Source of the DNA: Heloderma charlesbogerti
Lineage: Eukaryota > Chordata > Lepidosauria > Squamata > Helodermatidae
Assembly: GCA_026122225.1 (NCBI GenBank)
Contig: JANEZZ010001959.1
Span: 2,551,501 to 2,615,500, forward strand
DNA length: 64,000 bases
Reading direction: 5' to 3'
Below the pieces are notes generated by a model, which did no database searches, was not told the origin of the DNA, and saw only the letters and a list, made by a program, of their open reading frames with translations. Positions 42,851-54,362 of this stretch are shown piece by piece (the stretch's first letter is position 1; each line of letters begins with the position of its first letter). Position numbers and translations under genes: made by a program.

Positions 42851-44205
42851 CTTTTAATTGCCATCTAATTTCAGTGGTGGCAGGAGCGGCAAAAAGCCAC
42901 ATTTTCAAGCTCCAGGAGGGAATGCAAATTCAGTGATTTGGGTGGCACCACTGCATGCAGCCTGTGGGCTGCTTGTCGCTCACCTGCGGTCTAGAGGATC
43001 ATCTGAAATGTGGCTCCTTATTTCAAAGTTTCCTGCCACAGACTTGCTGGCTGGCTTTGAGGAAGTCTCTTTTTCAGTTCTTTCTACGTAAGTGGAGATT
43101 AACAACAACAGGTGGACTCCTGAATTTAAGTTCCACAGGTGTTGGTAACTAATGGGAATATTAATAGAGTTCTAGGGGAGAGACAGTTTCATGGTGGTGC
43201 TCTTAAACTCAGGTCTGCAAAGGGTTCTTTGCTAGTCTAAGGGGAGAGAGGTAACCAAGAGTCTGGAAGCTGGGTTGTACTTAAGGGGACAGTGTGCAGT
43301 CAGTTCATTCTGCCTGAACACAACAGTGTCCTACAGCTCATCAGTATTATGAGGTATTAAAGTAGAGGCTGCCTTCAAATAGAGGACGTGGCCACCCTGC
43401 CCATGGAAATCTTTAGTAAAAGACAAAAGGTTTATACAGCCTGAAGAGGAACCGGAGTACATGGCCACCCCATTACCAGTTCATTCAAGGATGTTCAGGG
43501 TAAAGATTTGGAATGTATAAGAGAAAATAAGCATGATTTTCAAACTGAAGAAGTATTGTTTCTTTCTGTTGTAATTATTTTTATAATCACAGGGTCTGTC
43601 ATAGGAGTGTTGTGTTTGGGGGAGAAGATTATTACTGTGTTTTGCTTCTGCTCCAAGGAAGTAGTGAATGCGGGTATACAGAAAACAATTTTGCTCCAGT
43701 TTTCTAAAGCTCCTTGTTATTCAAATCCACTGTGTTCTTCCCATGTTGTTCCTTCTCACTGAACCCATATAAGCATAAGTCCTTTTGCCAGGACTTATCT
43801 AATTTTATCTAGTTATACTTGGAATGCCTTTTAGGACATATGGTTGAATAAGGTTCTCTTTATGCTAAAATGGCTGACAAAGAACCCTATGAAACTCCAA
43901 AGCTTGTATTCTTTCCAGGAGGAGCTGGTCTAGCAGAATGTTGTTTACTTCTAATTTCTTTCATTATCCATGGTCAATATTCACATGTGATTGGGGTGTA
44001 TATATACCTGCAACTTAGGATAACACTTCATGCATTCAAGTCCACAAAAACCTACACCATAATAAATGTGTTAGTCTTTCAATTGCCAGAAGACTCTTAC
44101 CTTGTTTTTGCTGCAACAGATCAATATGGGTAGCCCTCTGGAAACTGGTTAGGACAAGTCTCCCTGATGCTTCTGCGGAGCTCCCAGGTGCATGGATATG
44201 TGTGC
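42851..44205. other. Anonymous DNA
   Basis: A small piece near 43375-43402 (caaatagaggac ... ggccaccctg) looks like the right end of hAT family 2. Otherwise nothing. Confidence 0.35.
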
Positions 44206-44490
44206 TTGGGTGTCTGTGGGTAGGATCCAATGGTATCCTGCCGCTAGTGGCCAGCAGTGCCAGTCCTGGTGTGTGTGTGGCTGATGTAGCGCTTCTGGGG
44301 GCAAGCTCCAAATGACCAGAAATGCTCCTTTCTGGAAGGAGCTATTTGGCCTTTCCAGAAATTACATCACTGCTGCCAGAAGGAGGGGCCATATGTGTGC
44401 TGCTGCTGGCCGGGCCGGCTGCGCATGGACCAGGAATGACAGTGCTGGCTGCCAGTGGTAGGGCACTGGTGGATGCTACCCACTTATTCT
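44206..44490. repeat. Palindromic MITE-like element
   Basis: Arms of about 100 bp are inverted copies: left gtgggtaggatccaatgg and ctagtggccagcagtgcc, right ggctgccagtggtagggc and ggatgctacccac. The centre has ctggaaggagctatttgg and its reverse. A related piece is nested at about 50872-51110. Confidence 0.55.
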
Positions 44491-45045
44491 CACGGAAGAT
44501 TTTTGTGTGGGAAACCATGACTGCCACATAAAGTGAGGTGCTGCTCTGAGTAAATCTAACTTTACAGATATGTAAAATCTGACTCTGAATCCCCAAAGTG
44601 TTGGTTTTCTTTCCGTAGGATACAGTTATCCCTATCATAAGTTCTTTATCTGCTCTACACTTAATGCCTACAGTTTCAAAAAAGCCTAGAATGTGAAGCA
44701 GAGAAGAAAAATAATAGATGGTCTACTATTGCTCTCTAGTGGTCTAGAAGATAACCGCAATGTGCTAAACCTGTATTAACAGTAGAAGTTGCTGCTGCTA
44801 CTGATTTAATTCATTCTTGCATTGGTTGTTAATTCTTTTGAGGCCATCAAGCAGTCCTTACTTCCCTTTGCCTATTACTATGGGAAATATGAAATGAAAG
44901 AATTTTGGGATACAGTTTTGTTGGCACTGAATTCTGGAAATATCAGAAATCTGATGGAAAATGGGCAGAAAATAGCAAAATGAAATTTAAAGAGAGGTTT
45001 ATTTAGAAAAAAGAAAGCAAAAGCACAGGGATACTTGGCTTGGCT
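44491..45045. other. Anonymous DNA
   Basis: Nothing recognised. Confidence 0.35.
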
Positions 45046-45047
45046 AT

Positions 45048-46300
45048 AGTATGTGTGACAAGGATCTTGGAGGTGTAGTCAATCACATGCTGAATATGTG
45101 TCAGCAGTGTGATGTGGCTGCAAAAAAGGCAAATGCAATTTTAGGTAGTATCAATAGAAGTATAATTTCAAAATCATTGGAAGTAATAGTTCTACTCTAC
45201 TTTGCACTTGACAGACCTCATCTTGAAAACCAAGTCCATTTTTGGACACCACTTTTTAAGAAGGATTCAGATGAATTGAAATGAGTTCAGAGAAGGGCAA
45301 CGAAGATGGTTGGGGGACTAGAAACGAAGTTCTGCAAGGAAAGATGGAAGGAACTGGGTGTGTTCAGCCTTAAGAAAAAAAGAATGAAGGGAGGGGGGAG
45401 ATCACACTTTTCAGTAACCTAAGGGGTTGTCACACAGAAGGGGGCTGCAACCTGTCCTCTATCGTCTGAGACTGTGGAACATGAAATAATGGGTTTAAGT
45501 TACAGGAAGGCAGATTTCAGTTGAAAATCAGGGAAAACTTCCTAATAGTCACAGGTAGGGATGGGTGGATTCCCTACCTGCTTCTCCGGGAGGAATCCGC
45601 CCGCAGAGGGGAGGAGATCCATTCCTCCCACCGGAATCCTGGCCAGCCAGCTCCGCTCTGTGGTGATTCTGCGGAGCTGCCAGCTGGCTCCGAAGCACCA
45701 GCGATATGGCCGCTATTGCTGTATCACTGGCTGAGGGGGATTGACTGTGGACACAAATGGTGTCCAGTACATCATTTGTGTCCGTAAAGGTCTTAGTTTA
45801 AGGTAAATGCAGCTGTAAATGGCTGCATTTAGCTTAAACTAAGACCTTTATGGCTGCAAATGGCATACTGGACACCATTTGCGTCCAGAGACAGTCCCCC
45901 TCAGCCAGCGATATGGCAATGGCGGCCGTACCACTGGTGCTTCGGAGCTGGCCAGTGGCTCTGCAGGATCACCGCCGCAAACAGGATCCGGCTGAAGAGG
46001 ATTCCGGAGGGAGGCGGAGGTAAGTGCTGCGTTCCGCCAAGGACTCTGGGGGGCTGGATTCTTTAGAATCTGGCCTCATTGGCGTCTGTGGCAGAATTCT
46101 CCACCATCCCTAGTCACAGCAGTCAGACAATGGAAACAACTGCCTAGGGAGGTGGTGGGCTCTCCATCACTGGAGGTATTCAAGCAGAGACTGGACAGCC
46201 ATCTGTCAGGGATACTTTAAACTGGATTCCTGCATTGAGCAGGGGGTTGGACGTGATGGCCTAAATGGCCCCTTCTGATTCTGTGGTTCTATAGGTCCCT
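45048..46300 (+). mobile_element. CR1 3' fragment split by hAT copy D
   Basis: 45048-45555 and 46113-46300 together match the CR1 C-terminal region and 3' end ([20 protein letters not shown]; gtggtgggctctcc; ctgattctgtggttctat). Joining the two at one copy of gtcacag restores a continuous match to the CR1 at 21340. Decayed, with several stops. Confidence 0.85.
45556..46112. mobile_element. Palindrome-type hAT element, copy D (distinct interior)
   Basis: 557 bp with ends TAGGGATGG and CCATCCCTA and an 8-bp target duplication gtcacagg/gtcacagc (45548-45555 and 46113-46120, one mismatch). Its interior is also palindromic but with different sequence: arms of gacacaaatggtgtccag type (about 45750 and 45870) around a long stem of aaggtcttagtttaag and its reverse (about 45787-45850). 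No transposase. A sister family to A-C. Confidence 0.85.
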
Positions 46301-46492
46301 GAGACTCAAGATTAATAGCTGAAGGTTCATTGGACATCATTAAGAAATACAATTCTAGAGATGCTTGCTTTTTTTCTTTAGTTCCTGTAAAGTTTCACGT
46401 TGCTACCACAAGTTCCTTGTGTAGGACAGATGGAATGATAAAAGATGCAGAGGTCACTTGCTTTTACTTAATTAGACCTTGAATGCTGTCAT

Positions 46493-46797
46493 GGGGTGGT
46501 CAGGTGTCCTACTTTACAGAGGACAGTCCTCTATTTGAAGGTCTGTCAGAGGATGCTCCTCTTGATGAAGTCCTCCATATGAAGGGCTGTCCAGTCAAAG
46601 TCAGGTTTAAAGAGAAAAAAACATAAGAAGGGAGAGCAGAAGCCTTGAAGTTACCTATCAACAGTGAACACCTGGTCAGCACAGTCTTCCCCACTCTGGT
46701 AAGATGTACTTTACCCCTATTTAAATTATAGCAATTCTTTCTAAAGTTGCATTTTTGTACAACCCTATATTCTCTTTTGTCCTCTTTTTTGGCAATA
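46493..46797 (-). mobile_element. Short hAT element family 2, inverted copy
   Basis: Reverse complement aligns with 53046-53427 (blocks gaggacagtcctctatttga, aggtttaaagagaaaaaa, cttccccac). Ends eroded. Confidence 0.65.
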
Positions 46798-46867
46798 CGT
46801 AATTAATTCTGTGCTATATTTTCACAGTTGAGCATTTCCCCATCTGATCTGTCTCCCTCCTTCCTCA

Positions 46868-47095
46868 GAGAATCATAGAATTATAGAATAGTAGGGTTGG
46901 AAGGGGCCTATAAGACCATCAAGTCCAACCCCCTGCTCATTGCAGGAATCCAAGTCAAAGCATCCCTGACAGATGGCTGTCCAGCTTCATCTTGCATGCC
47001 TCCAGTGCGGGAGAGCCCACTATCTCCCTAGGTAATTGGTTCCATTGTCGTACTGCACTCTGGGATGATCAAGAAGAGATCCTGGCCTTCCTCTG
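46868..47095 (-). mobile_element. CR1 3' fragment
   Basis: Minus strand ends in (attctatg)-like repeats at 46868-46890 and carries ggttggacttgatggtctta and the segment for the last CR1 residues. Confidence 0.85.
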
Positions 47096-47507
47096 TCTCC
47101 CTTGCTATACTTTTAGCCAAAAATGTTTGTCTAATGTGCTGAGAACTTGGGCCATGTCTCTTTGTTCAGAGATAAAGCAGCTGTGTGGTCCTCCAGTCTA
47201 GACTGTGGAGTGTGGTGGAAGAGAAGGTTGTAACCCTTCTTCCATGCCACTTTCCCATGAAAACTTGCTGTTTACTCCTGAATAGCACCTTTGAGGGCAA
47301 GTAAAAGCTTCAGGGATGGGGTTTTTTGTTTTTGTTTTGTAAACCTTTACCCTATTTTATGGTACCAATCTGGATTGAGTCCTCCTGTGGCAGCTTTTTC
47401 TATGCAAAGAGACATGGACCAGTTCCAAGCACATCAGATGAAAATGTTTTAATGTAGCATATGGTTTGGCTTTTTAACATTTCTAGAGATCTAGTCCTTA
47501 AAAACAT
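47096..47507. other. Anonymous DNA
   Basis: Nothing recognised. Confidence 0.35.
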
Positions 47508-47611
47508 TTAAGGCACAATTCTATGCATGTTTAGACAGAAAAAGGTCCTACAACTGTTAAGGAATTGTAGGATTTTTTCCTCTCTAAACACGCATAGGAT
47601 TGCCGCCCAAA
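47508..47611. mobile_element. Palindromic MITE M, copy 4
   Basis: Arms gcatgtttagacagaaaa and ctctctaaacacgc with the inner palindrome reduced. TTAA at the left edge, eroded at the right. Confidence 0.7.
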
Positions 47612-48055
47612 TTCTTTAAAAAAAGAGAGGAAGAATACAATTTCCCCACTATTACTCTGAATAACAGGTATTGGAAGTAATCACCAGTTTGGTGAATGAA
47701 CATATCATTTCATACACCACAATAGAAATAATTAAGAACAAGTTTTATTTCTGAGGATACAACAAAGAACAAACCAGTGTCCTCCACAGCCTTTCTAGGA
47801 AGTGATTATTTATAGCGGAGAGTGGCTACTCCTCCTCCTCAATGCTTTTCTTTATTGCACACAATATGTGGCCTTTGTTCATGATTTTAGTATTTAAGTC
47901 AGTTCAGTTTGCCTTTTCAGTGCCATGGATGTATTGAGATACTCTTGTATATCTGAAGACTCCTTTCAGGTAAAATGTTCTTTATGAATTTACTACTTGC
48001 CTTTACTAACCATTCCCCTCCCTGTAATTCAAAATTATTTTGTTTCTGTAAATAG
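47612..48055. other. Anonymous DNA
   Basis: Nothing recognised. Confidence 0.35.
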
Positions 48056-48059
48056 GAGC

Positions 48060-48200
48060 ATTGCAGAATTAAACCCAAGGTCCATCTAGTTCATTCAGTT
48101 TCCAACAGTGCTTAGCACAATGCGTCTGAGAAACTGACAAGCAGATTATGAAGGCAGCATTTCTCCCTGCTTGTTTGTCTATAGCATCTAGTGTTCAGAG
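48060..48200 (-). mobile_element. Old CR1-like remnant
   Basis: aaggtccatctagttcat and nearby pieces resemble the 3' part of the second CR1 family (compare 22365 and 28485), strongly decayed. Confidence 0.4.
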
Positions 48201-48224
48201 ACATTCTGGCTCAGTTTGCACATA

Positions 48225-48312
48225 ATGCTAATCCATGGTTTGTTTAAACCATGGTTTATTGCCCTATTCAGGGTTTGTCTGGCAGATGATTGAACAAACC
48301 ATGGTTTGTTTT
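48225..48312. repeat. Palindromic caaaccatggtttg repeat
   Basis: Short self-complementary blocks (aatccatggtttg, aaaccatggttta, aaaccatggtttg) form a hairpin-like repeat. Confidence 0.5.
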
Positions 48313-48339
48313 CTCAGTCCCTGGGTTGTTTATTTCCCT

Positions 48340-48680
48340 CTTTTGCTCATTGCCTCTGAACAAGGGACGTTTGAGGATTTCATTCAGTTTGCATTTTTCA
48401 GCAAACAGACCTGATCAGCACTTCCCAGACAAATATATGGATCAGAAGGCAGTTATTCTTCTGTCTTCACACTTCTCTGCATTTTGCAATGAAGTTCTTG
48501 GCTGAAAAAACATACCAAAATGTGTATAAATATGTATTTTAGGATACAATGCAAATGAAAGTGTGCATTTTATGATAAAATGCAACCACAATGGTATATT
48601 ATATGGTAAAATGCAAACAAAATGCATATTTTATGAAAAAAACATTCAAAAATAATGCACAATTTTTTGTGTGTGTTTTA
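48340..48680. repeat. aaaatgcaaa-rich repeat, hAT family 3 related
   Basis: Repeated blocks (aaaatgcaaacaaaatgcat) resemble 59100-59300 and the element at 50675-51415. Confidence 0.4.
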
Positions 48681-48804
48681 AAATTTTTTTTAGCTAGCAT
48701 GGCTTGTAGTTGGTAGAATTATCTCCCATGAATTTGTTCAATTGTTATTGCTTAAAAAAAAAAGATAAGCAGTATATACTTATATTAAATAAATAACTAA
48801 TTTT

Positions 48805-48945
48805 TGGGAAGCCATCAGAGTTAATGGCCATCACCACATCTTGGGGCAGTGATTCCATAAGTTATTTGTGTATTGTGCAATTTTCACTTGTGCAAGTTTT
48901 GGTGATGGCCACTAGCTTAGATGCCTTTAAAGTAGGATTGGAAGG
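48805..48945. mobile_element. Two small CR1 pieces in opposite orientation
   Basis: 48820-48870 reads as second-family CR1 on minus (atggccatcaccacatcttg). 48885-48945 reads as the same region on plus (LVMATSLDAFKVGLE). Confidence 0.5.
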
Positions 48946-49019
48946 AAGCACATATAAAAAACTCTCATGTGTCTGTATATCTCTCTGGGTCTATATATTC
49001 ATCTATATACTAATCATTC

Positions 49020-49452
49020 CCTCTAAGAGCTAACTGAGTGGCTCTCAGTTTGGAGGAGAGATTACAACATCTGGGACTGTTCTGCTCAGAAAAAGGTGAG
49101 TAAGGGGAGTGTACAAAGTGGACAGGGAGACATTTTTCTCCCTCTCTCATAATACTAGAACACAGGGTCCTCCCCTGAAGCTGAATGGTTGGAGATTCAG
49201 GGAAGGTAAAAGGACGTACTTCTTCACACAGCACCTAGTTAAACTATGGAATTCACTACCACAAGACATAGTGATGGCCAGCAATTTGGATGGCTTTAAA
49301 AGGAGATTAGACAAATTCATGGAGGCTATCAGTGGCTATGCCTTTGTATTCCAGTTCCTGGGATGATGCTATTGCACTCATGTCCTACTTGTGGGTTTCC
49401 CATGGGCAGCTGGTTGGCCACTGTGTGAACAGAATGCTGGGCATGGCTCTTG
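49020..49452 (+). mobile_element. CR1 (second family) 3' fragment
   Basis: Encodes SLSHNTRTQGPPLKLNG, TQHLVKLWNSLPQDIVMASN and LDGFKRRLDKFMEAISGYA, then the 3' UTR with ggttggccactgtgtgaaca. It lacks the ataagaac tail. Confidence 0.8.
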
Positions 49453-49759
49453 AGTTATTAAACAGGGTCATTGAAAAACCAGGTAGTGGTTTCTTTCTAC
49501 ACAATTAGGGGACTCCTCTAGGAACACAGAAGTATAAAAGTTTGTAAATTAAAAGAAAGATGATTTTTCAACATCCCCCAACTGCCTGATAAAAATGATT
49601 TTTCAACACCATCCCCCCCCCCCAACTGCCTGATAAATACCTGTGGCCCCACAGAAGGCTGATGGCAGCTGAGCCTATAGACACTGAGAAAAAGGAAAAG
49701 GTCTAAGGAAACCAAAAGCCAGATAGCCGGTGCGACTCTGTCATTTCTATAGATCAGCT
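49453..49759. other. Anonymous DNA
   Basis: A direct repeat of about 35 bp (tgatttttcaaca ... caactgcctgataaa) occurs at 49560-49592 and 49596-49637, with a poly-C run in the second. Nothing else. Confidence 0.5.
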
Positions 49760-49862
49760 TTCACCAACCTGGCACCCTCCAGACGTGCTGGACTTTAATC
49801 CCATAATTCCCAGCCAGCATGGTCAATGGATGGGAATTATGGGAACTGCAGTTCAACACACA
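49760..49862. repeat. Palindromic MITE (ccaacctggcaccctccag type)
   Basis: Left end accaacctggcaccctccag, centre cccagccagcatggtcaatg, right arm with gggaattatgggaactgcag. This is a familiar reptile palindromic repeat, here missing its right end. Confidence 0.6.
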
Positions 49863-50666
49863 ACTTTATTCAGTCTCACATATTTTGCTTGCTTAGGAAT
49901 TAGGCTCCATGAGCCATTTTTGGTTTTTCATCTTGACATTGACCATCATGGTGGGGGTGTGGATGTGTCCAGGCAGAAATTCTCCATACCCAGTCACTTG
50001 CTACAGCTGAAGTGAGCCAGCTGGGGGAAAAGTGTTAAAGCAGTATTGCCTGGGGATAGGGATAAGGTAAGGGAGGGGAGCAGGTTACCAAAATTCATGA
50101 AATTCTTCGTATTTGGGAAAGAACTTGAGGTGCTTTTTTTAACTGAATGTGAGAAAGCGAAATTGACAGATTTTCCCATCTCTATCTAACACAGTAGTTG
50201 AGATGCATTATGATCATCCCCACATGACTGATGGAGCCTGAGATGGAAAGTTAAGGCTACCCAGAGACCTGATGGCTGGACTGACATCTGAACCAGGGAT
50301 TTCCAGCTCTTGTAGGCCAGGTTCTTAACCATTAAAATACACCATACTCTTTTGCAAGCCTTCTGTTACCTGGTAACTCATCTGTTCCCAGTTTTTTTCA
50401 AAAATGATTTTTTTCATCAGCTTTCCTTCCCTCTCCCTCTAACTTTGCCCTGTTTACAGACTGCATCCCCTTTGGACAGAAATTCTGTGACACATATGTG
50501 TTCAGTACAGTATCAAACAGATCACTGGCTCTCAATATATGTTAAGCAGCAACAAACCTTACACAGTCACTCTTTCTCCCCCTTTACTTGCATAAAATGT
50601 ATTTAATAATGGCCAATCAGGCATATATGTTCAACCTTCTTTGCTTTGTTTCAGATATGTAGCCCT
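49863..50666. other. Anonymous DNA
   Basis: Nothing recognised. Confidence 0.35.
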
Positions 50667-50674
50667 ATTCAGAC

Positions 50675-51415
50675 TAGGCATGGGTAAATCTGTCAAGTTC
50701 TATTTCACTCAGTTTCTCATTTTTCCACTACTAGGTTTGTTCAGTCCTGTTTCCAAATTGGATTGCAAAGTTTTTTGAGGCTGCATGAAAATTTGTATGT
50801 ATTTCTCTGTGCATTTTTCAAAATATAGGCATTTTGGTATGCATTTTTAAATAAATATACACACTTTGGGACAGAATCCAACGGTGTCTGTGCACACTCG
50901 GCCAACCCCACTGATTCTGGTCTGCACCTGGCCAGCCTTGCCATTTCCTTATGGAGCTCCACCAACCTGCCCTTTCCAGAAAGGAGTGTTTTCGCTCTTT
51001 CAGGGCTTGCCTTCTGAAGTGCTACATTGTTGTTCTGCAAGTGCAAGTGCTGCTTGCGGACTGGAAACAGCAGGGCTGGACATGTGCACAAGGACACCAT
51101 TGGATTATGCCTAGGGTGTGCACTTTTTCAAATGTACACATTTTTGCATGTGATTTTTCCATGAATAAAGCATTTTTGTGTGCATTTCTCCAAATATACA
51201 CAGTTTTTTGTATTCATCGTTTCAAAGGTACACTTTTTTGTGCACACTTTTTTCAAACATACGCATTTTTAACACTTTTTTTTGCAAACTTCATTAAAAA
51301 CTCTGGAAAAGTACAGATTTCGATGACTATCTGTATTCTGGTTAAAGTTTAGAAAGTACGAATTAGGCAAGTTTGTATTGAAATGCAAACCAAACAAATT
51401 TCTTACCCATCCCTA
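50675..51415. mobile_element. hAT element family 3 with nested repeat
   Basis: Ends TAGGCATGGGTAAAT and TTACCCATCCCTA, with an 8-bp target duplication attcagac/attcagaa (50667-50674 and 51416-51423, one mismatch). The interior is made of degenerate repeats of tgcatttttcaaatatacac type. A palindromic piece (about 50872-51110, ggacagaatccaacggtgtc ... caccattggattatgccta) is inserted within it. Confidence 0.75.
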
Positions 51416-51636
51416 ATTCAGAAACATTCATATTTGTGTCCTACCCCTTTCTCCAGGGTGCTCAAGGGGACCATCCAATTTATTCTGCACAACAACCTTG
51501 TGGGGTAAGTTAGGCTAAGAAGGGTGGTCCAGTGAGCTTCATGGCTGGGCAGGATTAGAACTGTGGCATCCGAGTCCAAGTTTGGCACTGTGACCATGGC
51601 ATTACCTGATTCTTGTTTGGCTGAAGGCTATTATTC

Positions 51637-51703
51637 ATAGAATAGAATAGTAGAATAGTAGGGTTGGAAGGGGCCTATAAGACCATCAAGTCCAACCCCA
51701 CAT
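51637..51703 (-). mobile_element. CR1 3' tail
   Basis: gaatagtagggttggaaggg and ccatcaagtccaacccc match the last bases of the CR1 3' UTR on minus, about 150 bp upstream of the host gene's first coding exon. Confidence 0.75.
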
Positions 51704-51837
51704 TCTTACCATAATGTAAGCCCTATGAATTAGCGTAGCCCTGAATTGGTATAAACCTGGGTACACAGCATTATTTTTCATTTGCAGCTTATAACATAAA
51801 TTTACATCAGTCACATTCATTTCTTTTTATGTATTTA

Positions 51838-51853
51838 TTTCTGCACGTTTCAG
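51838..51853 (+). promoter_or_regulatory. Splice acceptor before first coding exon
   Basis: Pyrimidine-rich tttctgcacgtttcag ends at 51853 and the ATG follows at 51856. The exon thus probably begins two bases before the start codon, with a non-coding exon upstream that was not located. Confidence 0.55.
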
Positions 51854-51855
51854 GC

Positions 51856-52450
51856 ATGCTTTCCATCCTCCTAATCCAAGCTCTGGTCTCTAGTATCGTC
51901 TGGGGTCCTGTGGGAATGACAACCATCTTTAGCTTTGCTCCCTACCAGCTATTCACAGCAAAGTCACTCAGCAGTGCTACTGAAACTGTAGACCCTAAAC
52001 AAGCATCCACTGTTCCCCCTGCTCAGGACCCAGAGACAAATGAAATTGATCCAGTCACAGATGGTGGGAGTCGAGCAAGTTCCCAGATTGCCGTAACATC
52101 TCAGGCAACCCCTTTCTCTATGGGGGCAGATGGAGTGGTAAATAAGAACCTTCTGGAACCAATGGCCACCACTACCATTGGATCCACACAACAGATGACT
52201 TTAGAATTGTTCAGTGCTGCAAACATGGTGCATACCTACCCAGGAATAGGTGGTTCTGTGGATGAAAACAGTAGTAGTAGTTTTAAGCCATTTCCTGGAG
52301 CTAACAAAGGCAATGCATTCGGTGATCGTTTAGCTCCTGCCTTCTCAAATACACCAAAGGAAAACAGCACTGATACCGAGAGACACTGCTTCTGTAAAAT
52401 TCCAGGAGCTGAAGGACAAAAGAGAGACGGAGGTGAAAAAGAGAATGCGG
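51856..52450 (+). CDS. Otolin-like C1q/collagen protein, coding exon 1
   Basis: First coding exon of a secreted matrix-type protein. It encodes 198 residues plus one base. The signal peptide is MLSILLIQALVSSIVWGPVG, and the start at 51856 is preferred to the in-frame ATG at 51829 because that one lies in the acceptor tract. A long Ser/Thr/Pro-rich, low-complexity region (about residues 30-175) follows with N-glycosylation sequons (ENSS, ENST). A short Cys-containing stretch HCFCKIPGAEGQ then leads toward the collagen domain. The exon ends ...gaatgcgg at a GTAATT donor (52451), phase 1. The exon 2 acceptor has the matching phase, giving a GAT codon across the junction. Function by analogy: extracellular, trimeric, possibly in inner-ear otoconial matrix. 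No RNA evidence is available. Confidence 0.7.
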
Positions 52451-53045
52451 GTAATTTTATCACTTAATGCCTTTGGGATGCCAAAATCTTTTTTTAATGA
52501 ACACCATTCATTTATTTTCTAATTAAAAACAAGCGGATCAGTATCATACTGAAAATACCCCCAAATCCAAATTCTCTGTGCAATGAAGTAAAAAGATACT
52601 CAGTGGTGGTAAATGAACGAATTGTGTCCCTCGTGGCTGAACAAAACGCCAATGTGCAGAACTCTGGACTCCCAGGAAGCTGTGGGTTGTCCTTGCCTCA
52701 TTGTGTCCAGCTGTTGGATCGCATGTCTCATAATCCGGCTGTATTTGGTAGCATAGTGTTTGCAACTTTATAATAAGCCCAGACATTCTGTTGAGCCCAT
52801 GATGTACCTGCAACAGTACAGCATGATTTGGCTTGGTGCAATTACAGCATGAGGCAACCAAAGTGAATGAGTGGCTTTTAAATAGTGTCCTGGGAAACTT
52901 CAAGGTCCCTTGGAATTTCTCAGTGAGAAGATCAGTGACAGCAACCAAGATCCTCTGAAAGAAAGCTTGCTCACCTTAGCAAAAAACAAAACAACAACAA
53001 CAACAATCCAGTGGATTAGGGGACAGTTCCTAGTCCAGTTCTCAG

Positions 53046-53427
53046 TAGGGTGGCCAGTTACAAATTGGGAAAAGAGAGGACAAAGCGGACATAAGATTGC
53101 AGAAAAATTGCATATGCTAAGTTATATGTATAGGTGCAGATTTAGAAGTAAATACTATAATTTGAATAGACACACAATACATCTCACCCTACTGGGGAAG
53201 ACTGTGACCAGGTGAGCTGTGTGCATGCTCAGTCTGCTGTCCAGGTGTTAACTGCTGATGGGCAACGTCAAGGCTCCTGCTCTCCCTTCTTCAGGTTTTT
53301 TCTCTTTAAACTTGATTTGAACTGGACAGTCCTTCAAATAAAGGACACCTTTAAACAGAGAACTATCCTCTGACAGCACTTCAAATGGAGGACTGTGTTT
53401 TGTAATGTAGAACACCTGGTCACCCTA
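53046..53427 (+). mobile_element. Short hAT element family 2, complete copy
   Basis: 382 bp, ends TAGGGTGGCCAG and CTGGTCACCCTA, with a perfect 8-bp target duplication gttctcag (53038-53045 and 53428-53435). Reference copy for the family (also 6632, 13671, 46493). It lies in the intron of the otolin-like gene. No transposase. Confidence 0.88.
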
Positions 53428-54210
53428 GTTCTCAGAAGGCTCATAGCTTGAGTCTGACCACAGCTGATGGGCTTGTCACAATGGGCAGATTTGGCGAGGA
53501 GAAAATACCTTTCTGATCTTCCCAATATGGCAGTCAGTCAGACCCTGAGCGTGACCAAAGCCATGCACCAAATCTTCCCAAGGGGAATTTAATTGGGTGC
53601 ATCTTCATGCCCCTCAACATTATGCTCTGGTACATCCATGTTGCTTATCAATCTGAATCCCTTGATAAATGCTTACAGAAATAGGCAGGGTTGCACTAAT
53701 GCAGCCAGCTCCATGATAGCCCAAAGCATGCATTGTTTCTTGCAATCTCATACCCACATTTCTTTGCCCATTGCTGTACAGCAGAATAGCTTTCTTCTTG
53801 GCTGCCATAACACATCTGGTGAGGCTGGTCATTGGTGCCACAGTAGTGTAAATCTGTGCATGCTGCTGTATCAGTGGTGCAAAGTCAGTTTGGAGCACTA
53901 CATGTTGCCATGCTTAGTTGCCACATCAGTCCTTGTTGCAGTGGCTCATAGGATTTTGCTGTAGGGCTGTTTTCAATCATGGATGAAGCTTAAAGTGACT
54001 CTTGATTCAGCCAGGTTTGTAACAAGACTGTAAAATCTACAGTGGCCAGAATGTTCACTTTCATCTCAAATGCCTCCCTTCTGCACGAACACCATGAACG
54101 AGGGTTGCACTGTTGAATTGATTAATCTTTAACTTTTAATCGACTAAAAAGACATTCAGTTTGATAAAAGTACTTATAAAAACTGCAGATGGAAAGTGTC
54201 ATCTAAGGGA

Positions 54211-54362
54211 GGGGGCGTAAGTCAGTGGTAGAGCACGTGTTTGCATGCAGAAGATCCCATCTTCGGGTAGGGCAGGCAAAGGCTCCAGTCTGAAACCCTG
54301 AAGAGCTGCTGCAGATCGGTGCTGACAATACTGGGCTAGATGGGCCAATGCTTCTTGATCCA
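54211..54362 (+). mobile_element. MIR/CORE-like tRNA-derived SINE
   Basis: A-box-like gtcagtggtagagcac, then gcatgcagaagatccca, and the CORE-like part gaccc/gaaaccctgaagagctgc followed by ctgggctagatgggccaatg. This is the squamate MIR-like arrangement. Confidence 0.65.

Noticed and set aside
51829..51855. ATG at 51829 as the start of the otolin-like protein
   Set aside because: It lies within a pyrimidine-rich splice acceptor, and starting at 51856 gives a cleaner signal peptide.
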